A stretch of DNA of 10,958 bases. Source: Entrophospora sp. SA101. Its lineage: Eukaryota > Glomeromycota > Glomeromycetes > Entrophosporales > Entrophosporaceae. The position numbers and the translations under genes are program-made. Positions 1 through 7,460 of this stretch are shown one piece after another. Within the stretch, counting starts at the first letter, position 1; every line of letters begins with the position of its first letter. Location of the stretch: contig CAUDNR010004203.1 in assembly GCA_958430865.1 (NCBI GenBank), positions 1 to 10,958 of the forward strand, read 5' to 3'. The notes beneath the pieces are model-generated. The model saw only the letters and a list, made by a program, of their open reading frames with translations, did no database searches and was not told where the DNA came from.

Positions 1-840
1 TGAAATTAATTGTAGCACAATATAAATTTGCATATATCACAAATGATCATCACATTTCTGATATAATCGAATTTCTATTATGCTTATAATTATTTATCAT
101 CTTTATTTTTAACTTTATTTTTATTTCTTAAAGCTAAATTATAATTACAATAAACTTTTGATTCTTATAAATGTTAAAGTGGTCTTTCGGTTAATGCTGA
201 TTATTTAACACGTATAGCCAAGGCTCCGAATGAATTGAATCGAGCCATATTCAAAAAAAGTGGGTCCAGATTTTTATATTGATATAAAATGTATTTTTGA
301 TATGGAATGCATTTTGATGAGAAATACATACTAATACTAATACAGGAGAATACGCTTTCCCGCACCCAAATTTATGAAAACCAGCGCGGGATATTTTTTG
401 TCAGGACAATAAAAAGAACCATAACGTAAAAATGAAAAAAGATTTATGTTTCAATGGAGTTTTGAAACTTTAACAGTTAAGGTTTCTAAGAGTTACATAT
501 AGGGATGGTCAAAATTGCGTTATTGTGAATCTCTACTCCGTATCATTTAGGTATGGGAAAGTTCTTCTTTCTGTATTATTATATATGTTCAATCAATAAC
601 TATTTTGACATAGTCATTTCAACGAGTTTTAATTATAATTCATTGAAACAAGATTCGCAAAACAATTTTCATTTGAATTAATTAATTTATTTATTAGATT
701 TTGTGTATATTGATTCGAATCCAAACCAAAGAGAACCATGCTAATTTATTTATATATCCGATAGTTTTGTATGAAACGAAACAAAAATTAGGTAATTCGA
801 TTCAAATTTCATTGATTTGTTCAGAGCTTTAAAAATACCT
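1..840. other. AT-rich intergenic region, no supported gene
   Basis: No open frame of useful length is visible on either strand. The stretch holds the duplicated kinase 3' flank (listed separately), and a small less AT-rich pocket at 180-260 whose minus strand carries a 15-codon ATG frame (248 down to 201, MARFNSFGALAIRVK), probably a piece of a dispersed repeat. A second GC-richer pocket at 357-392 has short arms cccgc and gcggg about 23 bases apart. Weak minus-strand protein-like runs at about 620-840 may be a further tail of the decayed gene at 1004-2220, but I cannot support them on their own. Confidence 0.5.
84..193 (+). repeat. Duplicated kinase 3' flank (copy 1)
   Basis: This segment aligns with 6266-6366, which lies just downstream of the intact kinase gene. 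A 21-base block (125-145) matches 6295-6315 at 20 of 21 positions, with ttcttaaagc then one mismatch then aaattataat. A second block, 178-193, matches 6351-6366 at 13 of 16. The spacing between blocks is almost the same (32 and 35 bases). The simplest reading is a duplicated 3' untranslated or downstream region, so a paralogous kinase probably ends at or just before base 1 on the plus strand. Confidence 0.5.
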
Positions 841-1003
841 TTCATTTGGAGATTTTTTTTTTACTTTCCAACAAACAGGATTGCAACCACATACTAATTC
901 AACTATTTCTTTAATTTTAATTATAACTATGGTTTGTTATAGCACTTTTCAAAAACAATTCTTGAAAAACCATGTTTGAAATTCACAAATGAATAATTCA
1001 AAA

Positions 1004-2220
1004 TCATATTGGAATATTATTGCTTTTGATATAATCCGACTAGTAATTAAACATTTCATTTTCAAATTCTTTCACTTGGATCTTTTTGAAAAAAATCTAG
1101 GTTGCCATAAGAATTTCTTTTTTATGCTTCTTTATCAAAAAACATATTTATATGAATTTTTTTATTCCATATATTTAGCTGAATCCAACTGATGGAACTA
1201 TCTTTATTCCATTCTAAAATATTTTTTTCCAATGTTTCATTTTGTCCTATTTCCCCCATTGAATGACATTCCAACCCATGCCCAAAAAAATTTCACAGTA
1301 TTAATTACCCAAAACCTTATTCAATCCCGGAATAGGCACATATATTAGAAAATGGGGTTTTATATAAATTTTAATCAAATTTTGTTGGATTTAAATTTGA
1401 TTAGATTTCATCTATTGTTAAAACAAGCTGCACTGAACTTCCTTTCACTATGTGCACTGGAACATAATATTGATTTTGATATGGTTCCCGTCATTCTAAA
1501 ATGTCTAAATCAAATCTTTGAAAACAGATACTTGTTAATTTCATTTCTTCGGGTTCATCAATATCCGAACCATAAAATTTACTAAATCAACATTAGATTT
1601 TAACAAGTCTTATACAAACTTCTTTATATATGAAATCTTCTTCACCATTATCACTATTTTTATCATTAGCAAGTTGGTGGCTTATTTTGTTTACCCATTC
1701 AGTATCATAATGCTCCGAAATTTTTAACTGCTTCATTGGATTAAAGAACAAAGCTAATTTATCTATTATTTTTTGATTAACCACCAATTTGATTCGTTTT
1801 AAAATCTCATCATCTGATGAAGATATTTGACAAAGAGCTAACTAAAAGAGCCTTATATCAAGGGAGAACAAGATGAACCTAAACATTCACTATCTTTACA
1901 AAATTTTCCAGGAACCCAATTAATATTAATTGATTTGATTTTTCTCAGTCAAAAGACCATATATGACTCAAATTGATTTGAAATTGATTCCAACTTTTCT
2001 AGTTTATTATTCCATCTAATTTTCTGATTCTTGCTTGAGAGATTTTTTCCAATTTGCAATATAAAGAACTTAAACTTTTTAATATTTTAAAAGAGCATTT
2101 CAATATAGTGTTAGTAAAAAAATCTATATCATTATCATTATTATATATTTTTAATAGAATTAATAACTTATTATATCTTGTAAATTTTACAGTGATCCTA
2201 AGTGATCCTCGGCTATATAT
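1004..2220 (-). pseudogene. Decayed minus-strand protein-coding gene, family unknown
   Basis: Reading the minus strand leftwards gives a chain of protein-like open pieces. They are 2220-1999 (73 codons), 2050-1853 in another frame (containing KLEKLESISNQFESY and WVPGKFCKDSE, one TGA at 1951-1949), and 1841-1593 (82 codons, with SSSDDEILKRIKLVVNQ and YDTEWVNKISHQL). The same frame continues through stops at 1593 and 1587 as 1586-1401 (SDIDEPEEMKL; TGA at 1493-1491; YYVPVHIVKGSSVQLVL), and again as 1292-1122 (GHGLECHSMGEIGQ, ILEWNKDSSISWIQLN). A shift in a seven-base A run near 1089 leads to IQVKEFENEMFNY and finally IKSNNIPI, ending at 1004. The mixed charged and aromatic composition and the persistence of one frame from 1841 to 1122 are unlike chance AT-rich frames. 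About nine in-frame stops mean it is not functional as read. I do not recognise the family. It could be a host accessory gene or a transposon protein. Confidence 0.5.
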
Positions 2221-2413
2221 TCAGAATTTGTTTCGACTTTTATATATGAATTTTATTAAAAAAATTTTTTGTTTAAGCATATACTGAAGTATCACGTTAG
2301 ACCATTTGTAATATATATGAATTGATTGACAAATTTTTCTTCCCATATTTAGCATATTCCCTGACTGTATTATTAATAAATCATTTATTTTTTTAAATAT
2401 TGTTGGTTACATA
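2221..2413. other. AT-rich spacer
   Basis: Short AT-rich spacer between the decayed gene and the microsatellite. It probably contains the 3' untranslated region and poly(A) site of the minus-strand gene that stops at 2470, since several tttatt (AATAAA-like on the minus strand) stretches occur. No precise site can be chosen. Confidence 0.35.
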
Positions 2414-2448
<35 letters not shown>

Positions 2449-2469
2449 ACAAACAAACAAACAAATAAA
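2414..2469. repeat. (TAAA)9(CAAA)4(TAAA)1 tetranucleotide microsatellite
   Basis: Nine TAAA units (2414-2449) are followed by four CAAA units (2450-2465) and one more TAAA. The array ends directly at base 2470, the last base of the minus-strand gene's TAA stop. It is therefore the first part of that gene's 3' untranslated region, reading TTTA, (TTTG)4, (TTTA)9 in the transcript. Confidence 0.95.
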
Positions 2470-3426
2470 TTATTGATTTCTGATTTCGCCAAGGATATAA
2501 TATATGTGTTTATCATACCAATCTCTTGTTGATATGGACATACAAAAATCACTTCTAATTTGGTTTTTAAATGATTTTTTATATAACCAGAACAAAGGCC
2601 AAAAAACTATACAAACACAGGTGACAACACATAAAACTTGTGTAAAAGTGTTTCTGGTAAATTTTGCAAATTTATGATCCGATTGAACTTTTACTTTATG
2701 ATTTTGAAGTGGATAAGTTATTTCCAAAAATCTATGAAATCCATGTAGACGAATTGACGTTGATATTGCTTTTGTCAAAGATTGATAGTCCCATAATACT
2801 GTTTTTTTCATAATAAATTCTTTTAGTTTGTTTTCATGATTAATGTATTCATTGATAATGTCCATTATTTGAGGATCTGGATTTTTTTTATTTGGAATTG
2901 CATGAATTGTTCCATTTGGTAAAACATATTCAGATAAATCTATTGTAATCAAAAAATCCGTAACCACATAAGTTTCACTACGAGTTCCGTATTGAATATT
3001 ACCATTTGCATCAGTGTAAGTATAGGTATAATGCCTTGTCTCATAATGATAACCATGTATCTTTATAGCCATGTTAGGCTTATCGTTATGTGCAAGCATG
3101 AATCTATATAATGATTCTGGCTCTCTATTCAGCTTTGGTTCACATGTGGTAACACCTTCAGAAGTTCTCTTAAATTTAGCATCAGAAAGATTGTATTCAG
3201 GCGGAGGTGGTAAATTTTCATCAGATGTTTGCTGTCTAGTTGGATCGTCATCAACACTTCTCCCGTTGTTGTTGGGATTAAGTAAAGGGTTAATAGTTAC
3301 ACTGGTGGGGTCTAATGAACCATTAATTGCTTCTTCATAACTTGGTGGTTGTGAACCAGCATAATCTTGAAAATGTGTTGCGTTAGATTCAGAAAATAAG
3401 AAAACATAATCAGAATTTTCCGACAT
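2470..3426 (-). CDS. PPxY-containing single-pass membrane protein (hypothetical)
   Basis: Intact single-exon gene of 318 aa, starting ATG at 3426-3424 and ending TAA at 2472-2470. The N-terminal ~100 residues are polar and look disordered. They carry two PPxY motifs, PPSY at 27-30 (followed by EEA) and PPEY at 75-78 inside a run of four prolines; PPxY is the ligand of WW domains such as those in Nedd4/Rsp5 E3 ligases. Residues ~105-170 form a compact core rich in Tyr, Thr and His (IHGYHYETRHYTYTYT, then VTDFLITIDL). A hydrophobic segment at ~264-282 (LCVVTCVCIVFWPLFWLY) is the only clear membrane span. It is flanked by basic residues, more strongly on the C-terminal side (KKSFKNQIR), so topology is uncertain. 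No signal peptide is seen. The layout resembles uncharacterised fungal PPxY membrane proteins. A role as ubiquitin-ligase adaptor or cargo is inference. A TATA-like box lies about 55 bases upstream, and a microsatellite touches the stop codon. Confidence 0.85.
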   Translation of the reverse strand: MSENSDYVFLFSESNATHFQDYAGSQPPSYEEAINGSLDPTSVTINPLLNPNNNGRSVDDDPTRQQTSDENLPPPPEYNLSDAKFKRTSEGVTTCEPKLNREPESLYRFMLAHNDKPNMAIKIHGYHYETRHYTYTYTDANGNIQYGTRSETYVVTDFLITIDLSEYVLPNGTIHAIPNKKNPDPQIMDIINEYINHENKLKEFIMKKTVLWDYQSLTKAISTSIRLHGFHRFLEITYPLQNHKVKVQSDHKFAKFTRNTFTQVLCVVTCVCIVFWPLFWLYKKSFKNQIRSDFCMSISTRDWYDKHIYYILGEIRNQ

Positions 3427-3477
3427 TTTTTTTTTAAAAAAAATTTATCTCCTATTTGTGAAAACGAAAGATAAATT

Positions 3478-3485
3478 TATTTATA
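3478..3485 (-). promoter_or_regulatory. TATA-like box for the PPxY membrane protein gene
   Basis: The minus strand reads TATAAATA from 3485 to 3478, about 52-59 bases upstream of the ATG at 3426. A purine- and A-rich leader lies between. In DNA this AT-rich such a match is weak evidence alone; its position is what makes it plausible. Confidence 0.4.
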
Positions 3486-3486
3486 C

Positions 3487-3976
3487 CAATTTTTTTATTC
3501 CGTATTCATTACCTTTTTCGAATCTTTGAATAACCCTAATTCTCTTATAATTGGTCCATCCATATAATAATAAAGGAGCACCTGATCATATTAATGTGAA
3601 TTCAAAAGATGATTGGTTAAAGAAATCTTGTTTAGGAAATGTGTACCACCACCAGTTTACTAAATAAATTATAAGTCCATATGGCTATATAGCAAGAATA
3701 AACTGCGGTTTTATAATAAATAATAAAAGAATAATATTAGGCATCATAAACACCTCTTCATTTACAAAGTTTTCAGATTTTTAAACACAGCAATTCACGT
3801 GAGGATGATTGTTCCCACGGAACTAACTGTTAAGCAATCCCAGATAGGAATAGCATAGTTTTTGTATATGTGTACCCTCACCACATTGCATTCGGTAATG
3901 ATAGCAATAGTTTTCAATAAATTTTAATCGTTGATAATTTAAATTTTTTTGATGATATTCAATTATATTACAAATA
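3487..3976. other. Intergenic region, no supported gene
   Basis: This is the upstream region of the minus-strand gene. The plus strand has one 38-codon protein-like run (3551-3667, containing NNKGAPDHINVNSKDDWLKK), but it has no ATG and no partner exon, so I treat it as a possible fragment only. The rest, including a slightly less AT-rich stretch at 3790-3900, shows nothing I can name. Confidence 0.4.
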
Positions 3977-4279
3977 CGACATTTTGTTTTTCATTATTTC
4001 TTCTAAAGTACTCATTCACTCCTGACGAAGTTTCAATGTCATTGGCGAATTTGAACGATTAATGATGGCAATTATTTTCAAAATTCTACGAGTTATTCCT
4101 AAAAAGACTTGGTCAATTTCTTTTAATAGTGGCAAAATCTTCTCTTCAACAATACGAATTATTAGCATCATGTAATAAGATAATAGCAAGCAAAGCACTC
4201 TTTTACGTACAACGTAAAATTGGCCAAATAAGGTGAAAATGCGCCAAAAATCAAAATAATTCGAGAAATCGGCAAAAAA
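3977..4279 (-). pseudogene. Decayed minus-strand ORF, probable repeat-derived
   Basis: The minus strand is open from 4279 (just after a TAA) to a TGA at 4018-4016, 87 sense codons. After that stop the same frame reads MSTLEEIMKNKMSYL before a TAA. There is no ATG near the 5' end; the first is deep inside, in SYYMML. The open part has a hydrophobic, aromatic start (NYFDFWRIFTLFGQFYVV) and a more polar second half (VEEKILPLLKEIDQVF, then INRSNSPMTLKLRQE). The absence of a start and the internal TGA suggest a remnant, perhaps of a dispersed repeat. The family is not recognised. It lies about 250 bases upstream of the kinase start, so it could also form part of that gene's promoter region. Confidence 0.35.
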
Positions 4280-4282
4280 TTA

Positions 4283-4527
4283 GAAATTTAGAACACATTA
4301 TTATTATTTATGTCATGGGTGTCAATACTAATAATACAATTTCCTGCAAAAGGAAATAATATTAATTGCAATAAATAAACGGACTAGTGTTTTTCTCAAG
4401 CACAAAAAAAGTATCATTTTCTCTACTCTCCAAGTTGAAATTTAAATCATATAAAAACATTTATTTATAATGTGACATGTTAAATTCTTAACATCAGAAA
4501 GAGAGGAATTTTTATTTAAAATTTATA
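4283..4527 (+). promoter_or_regulatory. Promoter and leader region of the kinase gene
   Basis: AT-rich non-coding stretch. The plus strand has TATAAAAA at 4450-4457, about 90-98 bases upstream of the chosen ATG at 4548. The last 25 bases before the upstream ATG (ttataatgaaat...) resemble the sequence around the presumed start of the second kinase copy (about 6964-6976), consistent with duplication including part of the leader. Confidence 0.4.
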
Positions 4528-4596
4528 ATGAAATATATAATAATGCAATGGTTGATTCTTTCAGAGAAAAAAGAAAAAGGGTTTTTTTTTCATTAG
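4528..4596 (+). promoter_or_regulatory. Upstream ORF overlapping the kinase start codon
   Basis: An ATG at 4528 opens a 22-codon frame ending TAG at 4594-4596. It is in a different frame from the kinase and overlaps its ATG (4548) by about 50 bases. A scanning ribosome that used it would pass the main start, so it could lower kinase translation. A third ATG at 4543 is in the uORF frame. Whether the transcript starts upstream of 4528 is not known; the TATA-like box at 4450 would allow it. Confidence 0.4.
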
Positions 4597-6217
4597 TCAA
4601 AAAAAACAAAAAGCTTTCTGAAAATGAAAAAAAATATTGTAATGAAAGATTTATTTATGAGTTTGAATTAAGAAATGCAAGAGATAAATGGGGCAAACCA
4701 AAAGAATGTAATAAGTGTAAATCAACAAGATATTCTGTTAGATTCTGTGAAGGTTGCATTAGTTTACAACTACAGGGTCTTTTCACCACTTGGACATCTG
4801 GGAATAACATAGTTGATGCTTTTATTCAACAATGTCAAATGAAATCATCTTTGCCAAGATTTATTTTAGAATGGATACCTTTTGAGCAATTTGATGATGT
4901 AACAAAGTTAACTGAAGGTGGATTTAGTTCAATTTTTACTGCTACATGGACAAGAGGAAGAATAATTGATTATGATGAAAATAAAAAAGAATTTGATTAT
5001 TTTGGAAAGCAAGAAGTAGTATTAAAAAATTTAAATGATTCAAATAATCTAGGAAAAGCCTTTTTTGATGAGGTTGGTAATTATCATTAAAACAAAAATA
5101 AATATTTATTATATAATACTAATTGATTTTATATTCATTTCAGGCAATGAATTATTTTAAAATTAAATCAGGGATGATTGTTTCTTGCTATGGTATAACT
5201 AAATTCCCAAATAATGGAAATCATGCAATTGTTTTAAATTATTTATCAGAGGGAAATTTAAGGGATTATTTGCAGAAAAATCATTTAAATTTGACATTAA
5301 AAGACAGAATTACAATATTTTATTATTTATGTAATTCATTATATCATATACATATAAATAATTTCATGCATTGTGACCTACATAGTGGTAATATATTAAT
5401 AGATAAAGGTAATTGTTATATTACAGATTTGGGATTATGTGGGCCAGTTGATGAAAAATCATCAGATAAAGTTTATGGGATTGTATCATATGTTGCACCT
5501 GAGCTACTTAGAGGCAAAAAGAACACAAAAGAATCTGATATTTATAGTGTTGGGATGTTAATGTGGGAAATATTTGCAGGTCATCCACCATTTGACAACA
5601 GGGCTCACAATTATTGTTTAATTTTTGATATATGTGAAGGTTTACGACCACCAATATTATCTGAAATGCCTGATGATTATGCAGAAATGATGCAGAGGTG
5701 TTGGGATGTGAATCCATCAAAAAGACCAACTAGTTATGATCTTTATATGTTTGCTAGAGATAAGCAAAGTGGAGTTTTTAATAATGATGATGATGATAAT
5801 AGTGTTGGAAGTAGTGTCAGTAGTAGTATTAGTAATGATAATCATAATATTAGTAGTAGTAGTAGTGATTCACAACAATTACACAAGTCACATCCAGATG
5901 CATATTATATAAGTAGAATCTTAGATGAAGAAATTTCTAAATCCAAAAGCTTAAAAAGTAATGGTTTATTAAATAATGTTGATTTTAATGAAGGTGAATA
6001 AAAATTTATCAATTAATTGGAAATTACTATTTATTAACAATATTTTTATTCACATTTTTTAATTACTTTATAAACATTAGATTTTAGTAATAATGCTACT
6101 ATTAGTGGTAGTAGTGATGATTTGCAACAAGCATATGAATTATATTCAGATTCATACCATACTTCATTAGATGGTCTTGATATTAATTCTTTTCTCTTAA
6201 ATGTTGAAGATGAATAA
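4548..6217 (+). CDS. TKL-type protein kinase with N-terminal CX2C-X9-CX2C knuckle (3 exons)
   Basis: Exons are 4548-5072, 5144-5993 and 6081-6217, giving 503 aa; with the last intron retained the frame stops at 6001 (460 aa). A CX2C-X9-CX2C putative zinc knuckle lies at 54-70 and a linker with TWTSGNN (81-87) and WIPF (109-112) precedes the kinase domain (~118-382). Visible kinase features are a degenerate Gly loop (LTEGGFSSIF, 121-130), Lys160 in VVLK, likely alpha-C Glu175, catalytic loop HCDLHSGN (251-258, Asp253), DLG (270-272) in place of DFG, APE (293-295), Asp307 and Arg369. The HRD arginine is Cys252, so regulation through the activation loop may differ from RD kinases, but all catalytic residues remain. 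The tail (383-503) is Ser/Asp/Asn-rich. A role in cytoplasmic signalling is inferred; no substrate can be read from sequence. An AATAAA overlaps the final stop (6213-6218). It is the intact member of a tandem pair with the pseudogene at 6970-8661. Confidence 0.88.
5073..5143 (+). other. Kinase intron 1 (71 bases)
   Basis: Donor GTTGGT at 5073, branch-like TACTAAT at 5117-5123 and acceptor TTTCAG ending at 5143. Splicing joins GAG to GCA and gives FFDE-AMNYF in frame, just where TKL kinases have the alpha-C helix. The other nearby donor, GTAATT at 5077, would break the frame. A TAA at 5088-5090 would otherwise end the protein. Confidence 0.9.
5786..5866 (+). repeat. Trinucleotide repeats coding an Asp/Ser-rich tail
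   Basis: Within exon 2 there is (GAT)4 at 5786-5797, scattered AGT codons between, and (AGT)5 at 5852-5866. They encode runs of Asp and Ser in the tail after the kinase domain. Such codon repeats tend to vary in length between strains. Confidence 0.85.
5994..6080 (+). other. Kinase intron 2 (87 bases), possible retained intron
   Basis: Donor GTGAAT at 5994, TATTAAC-type branch candidate near 6030 and acceptor CATTAG ending at 6080. It is a phase 1 intron: G5993 plus AT6081-6082 makes GAT, after which exon 3 stays open for 44 codons to TAA at 6215-6217. If it is not spliced, the frame reads Gly-Glu then TAA at 5999-6001. Exon 3 codes a Ser/Asp-rich segment like the one before the intron, which supports it as real coding sequence. 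Confidence 0.75.
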
Positions 6218-6265
6218 AATTTCATTGGAAATTAGTAATAGCAAAAGAAAGGATTGATTTATTCA

Positions 6266-6366
6266 TTATAATTATCTATCTTTTTATTTTATTTTTCTTA
6301 AAGCCAAATTATAATATTTTGAAATAATAAATTTTTTACATTTTTTAAACAGTAGCCTTTTGGTTA
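6266..6366 (+). repeat. Duplicated kinase 3' flank (copy 2)
   Basis: This is the counterpart of 84-193. It starts about 50 bases after the kinase stop codon, with the best block at 6295-6315 (20 of 21 identical) and a second at 6351-6366. It is the reference position that lets the copy at the left end be read as the end of another kinase gene. Confidence 0.5.
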
Positions 6367-6743
6367 TTTATAGCTTGACTTTTGACTAATTGCAAATAAT
6401 TCAGTGCTTGTCAATTAATTGGTTAATGAAGCTACTTTGATTCTTGCTTACTGCCTTTTTCTTCTACCTAGAAATCTGTAAGCTCATTTAATGGTACCAA
6501 ATAAATAAAAATGGCTCTTTTATGAAGCTAAAAGGCTTCTATAAAGTTTCTATTATTCATTTGTGATCAATTTATTTCAGTCATTTACTTTTATCTGGCC
6601 AATCGATTTACAAAACAACTTAAATAACTTGTTTAACAATCTTACATTTATGATTACAAAAACACTATTAGTATTTCCAATTAACCTTTGGAGAATACTT
6701 CACTAACAATATTTATTTTAATTATATCTAGAAAAATAATAAT

Positions 6744-6905
6744 AATAACCAGCATGTAAGTAACTTTTACTAACACAAAATAAATTTTTATATCATCTAA
6801 ATTAAATATTCTTTATTTCTTCATAATAACCAGCTGGTAAATATTATATTATATTATATTATATTATAAAATAACTTTTACAACACATTGTCTAATTAAA
6901 TAAAT
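6744..6905 (+). repeat. Imperfect tandem duplication with (ATATT)n insertion
   Basis: Two adjacent blocks share aataaccagc, then a stretch ending in taacttttac, then tctaaattaaata or tctaattaaata. The first copy starts near 6744 and the second near 6824. The second copy has gained a pentanucleotide array, about five and a half ATATT units at 6841-6868. Confidence 0.6.
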
Positions 6906-7380
6906 TTATTTTTTTTATGACTTTTAAATGAATGTCTATATAATTCTATTTTATTTTGAATATTTTATAATGAAATAATAAGATAACACTAAAGAGTTTA
7001 AAGAAAGAAAAGAAAAATATGGAACTTGTTTTGTTTGTGCAAAATATAATACTAATTACCAGTGGTGTCAATCATGTGATCCCAAATTGTTAGCTCAAAG
7101 TTGGACTAGCAGTGGTAATGACAAATTAGATGAAATAATCAGAAATACACAACTTGAAGCAAAAGGATTTGATAGTTATCATTACCTTGAATGGATTCCT
7201 TATGACCAACTCAGAGTTGAAGAAGGAATAGGTGAAGGTGGTTTTGCAACTGTGTACAAGTGTGATTGGTCAAATGGTCCTAGATTTATTAATAATAATA
7301 AAAGATATTATCATTATAGTGGTAATGTAGCATTAAAAAAGGTTAAAAACTCTCAATATTTCTGATGAGTTTTTAAAGAG

Positions 7381-7460
7381 GTAAATAATTTGATATAATT
7401 AATTGACAATTAATTAATGGTTTTTAAATAATATATTAATTTTTATTGATTTTCATAAAG
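7381..7460 (+). other. Intron of the broken kinase copy (80 bases)
   Basis: Donor GTAAAT at 7381 and acceptor ATAAAG ending at 7460, at the same place in the protein as intron 1 of the intact copy. AAA GAG joins CTT CAA in frame. An alternative donor, GTTAAA at 7342, would also join in frame and would remove both TGA codons at the cost of 13 codons around the start of the alpha-C helix. Confidence 0.75.

Larger units (their letters stand above)
6218..6969. other. Intergenic region between the two kinase copies
   Basis: No gene is visible. It holds the duplicated 3' flank at 6266-6366 and an imperfect tandem duplication at about 6744-6905, both listed separately. The promoter of the second kinase copy should lie at its right end; TATATAAT at 6937-6944 is a candidate, about 30 bases before the presumed ancestral ATG at 6970. 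Confidence 0.55.

Noticed and set aside
357..392. Short inverted arms cccgc/gcggg as a terminator or element end
   Set aside because: The arms are only five bases with a long loop; no second copy or direct-repeat flank was found.
712..722. gattcgaatcc, which resembles a tRNA T-arm or B box
   Set aside because: No A box, anticodon arm or pairing acceptor stem can be found around it on either strand; it is mostly a gattcgaatc palindrome.
989..1192. Plus-strand open frame of 67 codons
   Set aside because: Composition is typical of chance AT-rich translation (Phe, Leu, Ile, Tyr, Asn), and the opposite strand reads as the decayed gene.
1352..1585. Plus-strand open frame of 77 codons
   Set aside because: It lies opposite the decayed minus-strand gene, whose reading is more protein-like; there is no supporting context.
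2054..2287. Plus-strand open frame of 77 codons
   Set aside because: Low-complexity Leu/Ile/Phe/Asn composition, and it overlaps the minus-strand remnant.
3071..3340. Plus-strand open frame of 89 codons
   Set aside because: It is an antisense shadow of the 318-aa minus-strand gene.
5077..5143. Alternative donor GTAATT at 5077 for kinase intron 1
   Set aside because: Joining it to the acceptor at 5143 shifts the frame, while GTTGGT at 5073 keeps the kinase domain in frame.
5508..5729. Minus-strand open frame of 73 codons
   Set aside because: It is an antisense shadow of the kinase domain coding sequence.
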